8,323 nucleotides of DNA, from assembly GCA_020853075.1 (NCBI GenBank), contig JADYZS010000111.1, forward strand, positions 1 through 8,323, written 5' to 3'. The position numbers and the translations under genes were made by a program. Source of the DNA: Anaerolineae bacterium (lineage in GTDB: Bacteria > Chloroflexota > Anaerolineae > JADYZS01). Below, piece after piece: positions 1 through 5,288 of this stretch (within the stretch, counting starts at the first letter, position 1; every line of letters begins with the position of its first letter). The notes beneath the pieces were generated by a model. It was not told the origin of the DNA. It saw nothing but the letters and a program-made list of their open reading frames with translations, and did no database searches.

Positions 1-505
1 GATAGAGGAGCCGGTATTCTGTGGGGCGCAGTTTGACGCGTTCGCCGCGCGCGATGACCTCGCGCCGGGCGAAGTCAATGCTCAAATCGTTGTCCACCAC
101 CAGCACCTGCCGCTCACCAGGCCCTGTCTCGGCCTGGCTGCGGCGCAGGACGGCGCGGATGCGGCTCTCCAACTCGCGCGGGCTGAAGGGCTTAGTCACG
201 TAGTCGTCCGCGCCCAGGTCAAGCCCGCGGATACGGTCGGACTCCTCGCCTTTCACCGTCAGCATGATGACCGGCACCGAGGAAAACTCGCGGATTCGCG
301 CCAGCGTCTCGTAGCCGTCCAGGTCCGGCATCATCACGTCCATCACGACCAGGTCGGGGAGTTCGTCCCGTACCTTTTGCAGCGCTTCCATGCCGCTGTG
401 CGCCTCGCTGACCCGGTAGCCTTCCAGTTCCAGGTTTAGCCGCACGAAGCGCACCATGCGCGGTTCGTCGTCCACCACCAGGATGAGTTTGTTGTCTTGG
501 GTCAT
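1..505 (-). CDS. OmpR/PhoB-family response regulator (C-terminus cut by window edge)
   Basis: This is a two-component response regulator: a sensor kinase would phosphorylate it and it would then bind promoter DNA in the cytoplasm. The 168 visible residues begin at an ATG (503-505). Residues 7-122 form a receiver domain with the acidic pair D12/D13 followed by E14, phospho-acceptor D56 in VVMDVMMPDLDG, switch residues T83 and Y102, and invariant K105 in TKPF. After a linker, residues from about 134 start the OmpR-type winged-helix domain, ending at the edge near RPTEYRLL, the usual start of its first helices. A GTG lies immediately before the ATG and could serve as start; the Shine-Dalgarno is weak. 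It follows the membrane-protein gene by 38 bases and is probably cotranscribed with it. No kinase gene is visible; one may lie to the left. Family assignment is seen directly; the target genes are unknown. Confidence 0.93.
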   Translation of the reverse strand, partial: MTQDNKLILVVDDEPRMVRFVRLNLELEGYRVSEAHSGMEALQKVRDELPDLVVMDVMMPDLDGYETLARIREFSSVPVIMLTVKGEESDRIRGLDLGADDYVTKPFSPRELESRIRAVLRRSQAETGPGERQVLVVDNDLSIDFARREVIARGERVKLRPTEYRLLY

Positions 506-520
506 CACCGGCCTGTTTAT

Positions 521-540
521 GGATGGTAAGGCTACCGTCC
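521..540 (-). repeat. Inverted repeat in the gap between two minus-strand genes
   Basis: An 8-base arm (GGATGGTA) and its near complement (TACCGTCC) are separated by a 4-base loop. Read on the minus strand there is one A-C mismatch in the stem. No run of T follows on the minus strand, so it is a poor terminator candidate. It could act as an RNA stability or processing element between the membrane-protein and regulator cistrons; that is inference. Confidence 0.35.
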
Positions 541-543
541 CAC

Positions 544-942
544 CTATTGCCTTGCCAACCCCATGCGCACCTCCGGCAATTCTGTGTACCAGAGCAGGAA
601 AGCCGAAAGGGCTATTGCCAGGAAGGACAATACGATGTGAGGTACATCTGGCACGGTGGCGCCGTTCACGGTCTGAGTTGCATGGGGGAAGAGCATCATC
701 AGCCGCGCGATAATGTTAAAGCCCTGGGCAAAAGAGATGAGATACCAGGGCCCCACCTCGTTGGTGCGCCGCACAATCAACGCGAAGTCAGCCGCCAGCA
801 CCATCAGGGCAAGCAAGACCGGCAACCACCATTCTTGAGTAGCCCCGGAGAACGACTTTGCCGGAAAGAGGATCAGCGGGACGAGTTGCAAGATCAGGAT
901 GGCTCTGATAGCAGCCGGATTCGTAAGGGCGCGTCGTGGCAT
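544..942 (-). CDS. Small four-helix integral membrane protein, function unknown
   Basis: I do not recognise the family. The 132-residue protein has a short basic start (MPRR) and four hydrophobic segments at about residues 13-28, 40-57, 66-85 and 103-119. A conserved-looking polar loop, RRTNEVGPWY, lies between the second and third. D52 and R80 lie in or near the membrane segments. The second to third segments run ADFALIV then WYLISFAQGFNIIARLMML. There is no signal peptidase site or catalytic motif. The ATG is supported by AAGGAG ten bases upstream. The gene sits 38 bases ahead of a response regulator and behind a consensus promoter, so the two are probably one transcript. By context it might be a sensor-like or accessory membrane partner, but no histidine kinase features are present. 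The coding call is sound; the role is unknown. Confidence 0.8.
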   Translation of the reverse strand: MPRRALTNPAAIRAILILQLVPLILFPAKSFSGATQEWWLPVLLALMVLAADFALIVRRTNEVGPWYLISFAQGFNIIARLMMLFPHATQTVNGATVPDVPHIVLSFLAIALSAFLLWYTELPEVRMGLARQ

Positions 943-991
943 GGGTTGAAGTCTCCTTCCGCCTGAATGCGAGTGGCCTGCCGCTGCCCTG

Positions 992-1021
992 ATTATAGGT
1001 GGATTGTGCCCTCTCTGTCAA
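992..1021 (-). promoter_or_regulatory. Consensus sigma-70 promoter for the membrane protein/response regulator unit
   Basis: On the minus strand a perfect -35 box TTGACA (1016-1021) is followed after 18 bases by a perfect -10 box TATAAT (992-997). Transcription would start near 985, leaving a leader of about 43 bases that carries AAGGAG before the ATG at 942. The match is exact in both hexamers, unusual in GC-rich DNA. Confidence 0.75.
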
Positions 1022-1029
1022 GCCCCCGA

Positions 1030-1052
1030 CTTGACTCCTTGACTCCTGACTA
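1030..1052. repeat. Tandem 8-base repeat between divergent promoters (possible operator)
   Basis: The unit CTTGACTC occurs at 1030-1037 and 1038-1045, and a shortened third copy (CTGACTA) starts at 1046. The repeats lie just upstream of the -35 boxes of both divergent promoters, a typical place for a regulator site. OmpR/PhoB proteins bind direct repeats, but usually with 10-11 base spacing, so assignment to the neighbouring regulator is only a guess. The repeat itself is seen directly. Confidence 0.45.
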
Positions 1053-1060
1053 CGGTCTAT

Positions 1061-1090
1061 TTGGACAAAACTGGCCCCTTGTGCTATTAT
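1061..1090 (+). promoter_or_regulatory. Probable promoter for rubrerythrin, with extended -10
   Basis: A -35 box TTGGAC (1061-1066) is followed after 18 bases by TATTAT (1085-1090). TG at 1082-1083 sits one base before the -10 hexamer, giving the extended form TGCTATTAT. Transcription would start near 1097 and leave a leader of about 84 bases before the rubrerythrin ATG. Confidence 0.65.
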
Positions 1091-1112
1091 TCTCAAACCC
1101 AGGTTATTCCCA

Positions 1113-1126
1113 GGCCGGTGACGGCC
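1113..1126 (+). promoter_or_regulatory. GNRA-capped hairpin in the rubrerythrin leader
   Basis: GGCCG (1113-1117) and CGGCC (1122-1126) form a five-pair stem closed by GTGA, which in RNA is a GNRA tetraloop. The right arm with its preceding A (ACGGCC, 1121-1126) can pair instead with GGCCGT at 1152-1157. Two alternative leader folds are therefore possible upstream of the GGAGG ribosome site (1169-1173). A regulatory effect is speculative; the pairing is visible. Confidence 0.3.
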
Positions 1127-1180
1127 CCGCCCAATCTTTGGCGAATACAATGGCCGTCCCTATAAAGTGGAGGACATCGC

Positions 1181-1684
1181 ATGCGAGACATGACTCGGGC
1201 CAACATGCAAGCCGCCTTTGCAGGCGAAAGCCAGGCCCACCTGCGCTATTCGGTCTTTGCGGACAAAGCGGAACGAGAAGGATTGCCGAACACCGCGCGC
1301 CTCTTCCGCGCCGCGTCGCTATCGGAACAAATTCACGCCAGCAACCACCTGCGCGCGCTCGGAGGCGTCGGGAGTTCGGCGCAGAACCTGGAGACAGCCC
1401 AGGGCGGCGAAGATTTTGAGATCGCCGAGATGTACCCGGCCTACGTTGAGGTCGCCAAGAACCAGGAGGAGGCTGCCGCACGGCGCAGCATGGAGCACGC
1501 GCTGGCGGCGGAAAAGGTTCACTCCCAACTCTATGGCCGGTCTAGGGAGGCGGTGGCCGCGGGCAAGGACGTTGAACTGGAGACCGTGTACGTATGCGAG
1601 CACTGCGGCTTCACGATGGAAGGGGAAGCCCCGGATCGTTGCCCGGTGTGCGGCGCGTCACACACCCGCTTCCGCAAGTTCTAA
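1181..1684 (+). CDS. rbr: Rubrerythrin (diiron peroxidase with C-terminal rubredoxin-like domain)
   Basis: Rubrerythrins reduce hydrogen peroxide in the cytoplasm of anaerobes and microaerophiles, taking electrons through a rubredoxin-type iron site. The 167 residues comprise a ferritin-like four-helix domain (about 5-127) and a short rubredoxin-like domain (about 136-167). Likely diiron ligands are E16 in AGESQAH, E49 and H52 in SEQIH, E80/E83 before MYPAY, and E111 and H114 in AEKVH. The iron site is C139-x-x-C142 and C154-x-x-C157, within YVCEHCG and CPVCGA. Length is somewhat shorter than the roughly 190-residue Desulfovibrio protein, as is common for the compact bacterial group. The start at 1181 has GGAGG with a 7-base gap; the ATG three codons later is the homology-like start but is less well spaced. 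The gene is a single cistron with its own promoter and terminator, divergent from the regulator unit. Confidence 0.96.
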   Translation: MRDMTRANMQAAFAGESQAHLRYSVFADKAEREGLPNTARLFRAASLSEQIHASNHLRALGGVGSSAQNLETAQGGEDFEIAEMYPAYVEVAKNQEEAAARRSMEHALAAEKVHSQLYGRSREAVAAGKDVELETVYVCEHCGFTMEGEAPDRCPVCGASHTRFRKF

Positions 1685-1712
1685 CCGGTACTTGTCACGA
1701 CCGATAATCGTA

Positions 1713-1744
1713 GGGGCGCTCCTGCAGGAGCGCCCTATTTCTTT
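1713..1744 (+). terminator. Intrinsic terminator after rubrerythrin
   Basis: A perfect 22-base palindrome (GGGCGCTCCTG then CAGGAGCGCCC, 1714-1735) is followed by TATTTCTTT on the plus strand. It lies 29 bases past the rubrerythrin stop and 15 bases before the convergent adenylyltransferase stop. On the minus strand the stem is not followed by a T run, so it should act mainly for rubrerythrin, though the hairpin could also help end the long minus-strand transcript. Confidence 0.8.
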
Positions 1745-1750
1745 CATCCC

Positions 1751-2779
1751 CTAATTCCCGATATACCGCGCATACAGCACCTTCGCCCGCTCCTCGTCCG
1801 TCGTGCCCTTGATGATGGCGCGCGCGTCGGCAAAGACCGGGAACTCGTAGCCGTCAATCTCCGCCCGCAAGAGGAAGGGGTTGACCGTGACCTTCCCCGC
1901 CGCCGCAGACAGCCGCCCGGCCAGGCGCGGCAAGTCTATGTGGGGTGCGCCGTGGACGCTCACCTGCACAGCATCGCGCCCGCAGAGGCTCGTGGTGCGG
2001 GTGCCGATGGCCGCGTCCAAGAACTCATAATGTCGTTGGCCGCAAGCAGGGCAATCGGGGCGCGGCGGCCCGACCTGGAAACTCTCAAGGGTGTTCTCCC
2101 ACAGGTCTATATGAATCAGCCCTCGGTTGCGCTCGCCCTGCCCCAGGAGCAATTTCAGCGCCTCGGCGGCGGCGATGGAGGCGAGCGTGCCGACCACCGG
2201 CCCCAATACGCCCGCGGTGTCGCAGGTGGCGGTGGTGCCGGGCGCAGGGATATTGCCGAAAAGGCAGCGCAGGCAGGCGGTCTGGCCGGGGACGATGGTC
2301 GCGGTCATACCGTAACTGGCAACGACGCCGCAATAGACCCAGGGCTTGCCCAGTTTGACGCAGGCATCGTTCAGCAGGAAGCGCGTCTCAAAGTTGTCCG
2401 TCCCGTCCAATACCACGTCTGCACTGCCGATGAGGCTTTCTATATTGGCGGGGTTGGCATCGGCCACCACGTCTTCAATCTGAATGTCGGAATTGACGCG
2501 GCGGAGTTTGCGGGCCGCGGCCACCGCCTTCGGCAGCCCCTGCGCGATGTCGTCTTCATCAAAGAGGACTTGCCGTTGCAGGTTGTTGAGTTCTATGTAA
2601 TCGCGGTCCACGATGCGCAGCCGTCCGACGCCTGCCCGTGCCAGGTGGTTGCAGAGCATGGAGCCCGTGGCGCCGCAGCCGATGACGGTGGCGGTGGACG
2701 TAAGGAGCCGCCTCTGTCCCTCTTCTCCTATGCCGGGGAAGATGACCTGGCGGATGTAGCGGGCTAGGTCTTTCTCCAC
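1751..2779 (-). CDS. ThiF/MoeB-family E1-like adenylyltransferase
   Basis: Proteins of this family activate the C-terminal glycine of a ubiquitin-like sulfur carrier (ThiS, MoaD or similar) by adenylation, in thiamine, molybdopterin or related sulfur pathways. The 342 residues show the nucleotide loop GCGATGS (34-40), D58/D60, the NNLQRQ stretch with R69, K84, D128 in DGTDN, zinc cysteines C169/C172 and C243/C246, and a candidate catalytic cysteine C186 in ATCDTAG. Residues from about 260 to 342 form a small tail (CGRDAVQV, NPFLLR, ADARAIIKGTTD) of the kind seen in some Bacillus-type ThiF/MoeB proteins; there is no rhodanese domain. The start is a GTG (2777-2779), since no in-frame ATG occurs before residue 41. 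It is the last gene of the operon, 13 bases after the SGNH hydrolase. No ThiS or MoaD gene is visible, so the substrate is unknown. Confidence 0.92.
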   Translation of the reverse strand: MEKDLARYIRQVIFPGIGEEGQRRLLTSTATVIGCGATGSMLCNHLARAGVGRLRIVDRDYIELNNLQRQVLFDEDDIAQGLPKAVAAARKLRRVNSDIQIEDVVADANPANIESLIGSADVVLDGTDNFETRFLLNDACVKLGKPWVYCGVVASYGMTATIVPGQTACLRCLFGNIPAPGTTATCDTAGVLGPVVGTLASIAAAEALKLLLGQGERNRGLIHIDLWENTLESFQVGPPRPDCPACGQRHYEFLDAAIGTRTTSLCGRDAVQVSVHGAPHIDLPRLAGRLSAAAGKVTVNPFLLRAEIDGYEFPVFADARAIIKGTTDEERAKVLYARYIGN

Positions 2780-2792
2780 AATCTCTTACCTC

Positions 2793-3509
2793 TTACCACC
2801 CCAACGCCTCTAGCACGCTCAACGCCAGAACGATGTGACCGCTGACAGAAGGATGGACGGGCTCCGGGCAGAAGCGGTCGGCGGGGCGGTACTTCAATTG
2901 CTCCGCAAACTTCGCGTGGGGGTTGACGTAGCGTGCGCCGAACTCCTGGGCCAGTTTCTCCACCACGGCGATATATTCGGGTAAGACTTGCAGGACGCGC
3001 CCGCGGAACGATTGGGTATCCGTGTCGGTGCTGACGTAGAACGGCGAGATGAGGAGGAGTTCCGCGTGCGTCTTCTCTTTCGTCAACGCCAGGCACTCGC
3101 GGTAGAGTCGCTCAAACTTCTGCGGCGTAATCGGGTTGGGGCCGTTCCAGAGGACGCTGTGCAGGTCGTTGATGCCGACCTTGACCGAGACCCAATCGGG
3201 CCGGTGCACCAGCAGGTCGTCGTGCCAGCGGTTGCGCAGGTCTTCCACTGTGTTGCCGCCGATGCCCTCATTGTAGAAGGTGATGCGCCGCTCCGGGAAG
3301 CGGGCGGTGATGAGGTCTATCGCCAGTTTGACGTAGCCGTTGCCGAAAGGGGCCTCCGCGGCGCGGCGTCCCGCGTCGGTGATGCTATCGCCGATGAAGA
3401 CGACGGTCTGCCCATCTTGCAATGCGAACCCGTTCCTGTCTGGCTCCGGTTGGGCGACGACACCGGCCTCTCTATTTCTCCGGGCCCAACGTTTGGTCAA
3501 GTTAAACAC
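2793..3509 (-). CDS. SGNH/GDSL-family hydrolase
   Basis: SGNH hydrolases are serine esterases acting on acylated sugars, lipids or peptidoglycan. The 238 residues show block I with nucleophile S42 in FIGDSITD, block II with G84/G85 and N86 in GIGGNT, block III with N114 in GINDLH, and block V with H219 in PEPVHPS. The position of the usual catalytic Asp (three residues before the His) is Glu216, a conservative but uncommon substitution. No signal peptide or transmembrane segment is seen in the 33 residues before the core, so the protein appears cytoplasmic. The start is a GTG (3507-3509) that overlaps the end of the upstream DinB-like gene by 8 bases, implying translational coupling; no ATG is available. 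Overall resemblance is to the rhamnogalacturonan-acetylesterase-like group, but the substrate cannot be read from sequence. Confidence 0.9.
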   Translation of the reverse strand: MFNLTKRWARRNREAGVVAQPEPDRNGFALQDGQTVVFIGDSITDAGRRAAEAPFGNGYVKLAIDLITARFPERRITFYNEGIGGNTVEDLRNRWHDDLLVHRPDWVSVKVGINDLHSVLWNGPNPITPQKFERLYRECLALTKEKTHAELLLISPFYVSTDTDTQSFRGRVLQVLPEYIAVVEKLAQEFGARYVNPHAKFAEQLKYRPADRFCPEPVHPSVSGHIVLALSVLEALGW

Positions 3510-4002
3510 GCTTCTTCCCTTTCTCCAGCCAGTTGTTTATCGCTTCCAGATGTTCGCGGTAATGCTCGTAGGTGTTGGCGGCGATGATCTGCCACAATGG
3601 ATACCGCCCTACCGTCCAGGCGAAGCGCTCAGGATTCACGATGACTTCATCCGTCAGCGCTTCTACCTCTTTCAGGGCTTTCTGATAGGTGTGATGATAG
3701 TCGGCCAGCACGTCATGCAGCGGGCGGTCTCGGTTCTCCCGGTACGTCTCCTCGTTGAGGCGGTCAATGTCGTCCCAGGTGGCGCCGGGTTCCGGCCTGG
3801 TGGGCGTCTCGCCCCTCGCCGCCGCCTGGAGCCAGGTGACCAGCCGCGCCTCCCAGGCGGTGATGTGGGCCAGGATGTCTTTGACGCTCCACGTGTCCTG
3901 CACACCCGCTTCGGTCATCTGGGACGTGCTCATCTGCGCCAGCGCCTGGTCTAAGCGCGCGTGGTCGGCGAGGATGAGGTCTATGAGTTGGGGTTTGTCC
4001 AT
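3502..4002 (-). CDS. DinB-superfamily protein, ClbS/DfsB-like
   Basis: DinB-fold proteins are four-helix bundles, often metal-binding; the ClbS/DfsB group includes a colibactin self-protection enzyme and thiol-transferase-like members, but most are uncharacterised. The 166 residues show the family pattern: WSVKDILAHITAWE (38-51), a variable loop with RPEPGATWDDID (69-80), and a C-terminal helix with YEHYREHLEAI (145-155). H46, H147 and H151 are placed like the usual His triad. No signal peptide or membrane segment is present. The ATG has GGAG eight bases upstream. It lies 17 bases after the DUF2283 gene and overlaps the SGNH hydrolase start, so it is an operon member. The substrate is unknown; a detoxification role would be inference only, as no toxin biosynthesis genes are visible. 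Confidence 0.88.
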   Translation of the reverse strand: MDKPQLIDLILADHARLDQALAQMSTSQMTEAGVQDTWSVKDILAHITAWEARLVTWLQAAARGETPTRPEPGATWDDIDRLNEETYRENRDRPLHDVLADYHHTYQKALKEVEALTDEVIVNPERFAWTVGRYPLWQIIAANTYEHYREHLEAINNWLEKGKKRV

Positions 4003-4019
4003 CGGGATGACTCCGTATT

Positions 4020-4226
4020 CTACACGCCGGCCGGGGCTACCTGGTATTCAATGTGGTACAGCGAGACGACGCGCTGCGAGGCGTCCAGGATTTCCAGGGA
4101 TACCAGGTTGCCCGCGGCGTCGTAGTCCAGGATGACGCCGGGCTTGTCCTCGTCGCTCTCGGCCACGGGCGTCTCGGCGAAGACGACGGTGAGGGTGTCG
4201 GTCTGGTGGTCGTAGGTGATTTTCAT
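4020..4226 (-). CDS. DUF2283 family small protein
   Basis: This 68-residue protein matches the DUF2283 pattern: MKITYDHQTDTLTV at the start, an acidic turn around AESDEDKPG (22-30), then VILDYDAAGNLVSLEILDAS (31-50). The family forms a small beta-rich fold of unknown function and is often found beside small toxin-like genes such as DUF4258; no such partner is here. The start codon overlaps the stop of the upstream oxidoreductase as ATGA (4223-4226), with GGGAG four bases before it, so translation is coupled. A longer reading frame continues upstream to 4361, but that part lies inside the oxidoreductase gene and is low-complexity Gly/Ala/Arg, so it is rejected. The last 15 or so residues extend beyond the usual core. 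Confidence 0.87.
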   Translation of the reverse strand: MKITYDHQTDTLTVVFAETPVAESDEDKPGVILDYDAAGNLVSLEILDASQRVVSLYHIEYQVAPAGV

Positions 4227-5239
4227 GTTACTCCCACCGGCCAGCCGCCGGCGTCCAGCGACGCCTGCGCCGCCTCCAACACCCGCACCACCCGCGTGCC
4301 GTCCTCGCCACCGGTGCGCGGCTCCTTCCCCTCCCGCACGCACTCCAGGAAGTGCGCACACTCCAGCCGCAGCGGTTCCGTCATGTCTATCCGGGGGATG
4401 GCGATGTCGCCGGAGTGCACCCGGTACTGGAACTCGCCGTAGATGTCGTCGCCCTTGCGATAGACGCCCTTATCATAGACCTTGACCTTTCCCTCGTCGG
4501 CCACGTCGTCATAGACGATCATCTTGCGGCTGCCGACCACCGTCAACCGGCGCGCCTTGCTGGGGTCCAGCCAACTGGCATGGACGTGCGCCAGGACGTT
4601 ATTGGGGAAAGTCAACGCCAGGAAGACCAAATCTTCTACTCGCCCGTTGAGGAAGCGCGCGCCCTGTGCGGTGACCTTCTCCGGCATCTGACCCAGGAGG
4701 TAGAGAAGGATGGAGATGTCGTGGGGGGCGATGCTCCACAGCGCGTTGACGTCTTGCTGCACCCGCCCCAGGTTGACGCGGGTGGAATAGATGTAGTAGG
4801 GCTGGCCCAGGTCGCCCGCATCCAGCATCGTCTTGATGTAGTGCACCGCCGGGTGATACTCAAAGACGTGGCCCACCATCAGGACGCGGCCTTGCGCGCG
4901 GGCCAACTCCGTCAACTGGCACGCCTCGGCGCTCGTCATCGCCAGCGGCTTCTCCACCAGGACGTGCTTGCCCGCCAGGAGCGCGGCGCGCGTCAGTTCG
5001 TAGTGGGAGCGCGCGGGCGTAGCGATGGCAACCGCGTCCAGATCAGGGTCGGCCAGGAGTGCGGTCACATCGGTAACGAGGCGCGCCGTCGGGTAGAGCT
5101 GGCCCATGCGCGCCAGCGCGGCCTTGTCCAGGTCGCAGCAGGCGATCAGTTGCGCTTCAGGCAACGCCTGGAAATTGCGCACCAGGTTCGGCCCCCAATA
5201 GCCGCAGCCGATAACCGCCACGCGTATCTTGTCAGCCAT
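4223..5239 (-). CDS. Gfo/Idh/MocA-family oxidoreductase, WlbA/WbpB-like
   Basis: Enzymes of this family oxidise or reduce sugars or nucleotide sugars with NAD(P). The 338 residues begin with a Rossmann domain carrying GCGYWGPN (11-18), D36/D38 after the second strand, ATPARSHYE (73-81) and the signature E96-K97-P98. The C-terminal catalytic domain includes the stretch SxRVNLGRVQQDVNALW (about 152-168) and H173-D174 in APHDISILLYL, which closely recalls UDP-GlcNAcA 3-dehydrogenases of the WlbA/WbpB type. The ATG at 5239 has AAGGAG close upstream. The gene follows the GT-C-like membrane protein by 32 bases, which supports a role in glycan precursor synthesis. No partner aminotransferase (WbpE) or acetyltransferase (WbpD) is seen, so the exact substrate is not assigned. 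Confidence 0.93.
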   Translation of the reverse strand: MADKIRVAVIGCGYWGPNLVRNFQALPEAQLIACCDLDKAALARMGQLYPTARLVTDVTALLADPDLDAVAIATPARSHYELTRAALLAGKHVLVEKPLAMTSAEACQLTELARAQGRVLMVGHVFEYHPAVHYIKTMLDAGDLGQPYYIYSTRVNLGRVQQDVNALWSIAPHDISILLYLLGQMPEKVTAQGARFLNGRVEDLVFLALTFPNNVLAHVHASWLDPSKARRLTVVGSRKMIVYDDVADEGKVKVYDKGVYRKGDDIYGEFQYRVHSGDIAIPRIDMTEPLRLECAHFLECVREGKEPRTGGEDGTRVVRVLEAAQASLDAGGWPVGVT

Positions 5240-5260
5240 CTTTCTCCTTCATCGTCTATG

Positions 5261-5288
5261 ATGATAGCATATCACGGCCTCAACTCAA
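5261..5288 (-). promoter_or_regulatory. Possible internal promoter ahead of the oxidoreductase
   Basis: On the minus strand TTGAGT (5283-5288) and TATCAT (5261-5266) are 16 bases apart, with TG one base before the -10 (TGCTATCAT). It overlaps the 3' end of the membrane-protein gene and would start transcription about 15 bases before the oxidoreductase ATG. The -10 is only a fair match, and the very short leader would cut close to the ribosome site. Confidence 0.3.

Noticed and set aside
967..1419. Plus-strand open frame across the divergent promoter region and into rubrerythrin
   Set aside because: It overlaps two promoters and is out of frame with rubrerythrin; no ribosome site or recognisable domain.
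1940..2767. Open frame of 275 codons on the plus strand
   Set aside because: Antisense to the adenylyltransferase gene, whose motifs are intact; Gly/Ala-rich translation without family features.
2764..3096. Minus-strand frame bridging the SGNH and adenylyltransferase genes
   Set aside because: It is out of frame with the well-supported SGNH gene and reads as Arg/Pro-rich noise; no ribosome site or family match.
4020..4226. Toxin-antitoxin module involving DUF2283
   Set aside because: No DUF4258 or other toxin-like partner is adjacent; both neighbours are enzyme-sized genes of other families.
4227..4361. N-terminal extension of the DUF2283 protein
   Set aside because: The extension overlaps the oxidoreductase and is low-complexity; the ATG at 4226 has a ribosome site and matches the family start.
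5249..5266. Possible terminator between the membrane protein and oxidoreductase genes
   Set aside because: Only a 4-5 base imperfect stem (TCAT/ATGA) with no T run; the 32-base gap fits an operon junction.
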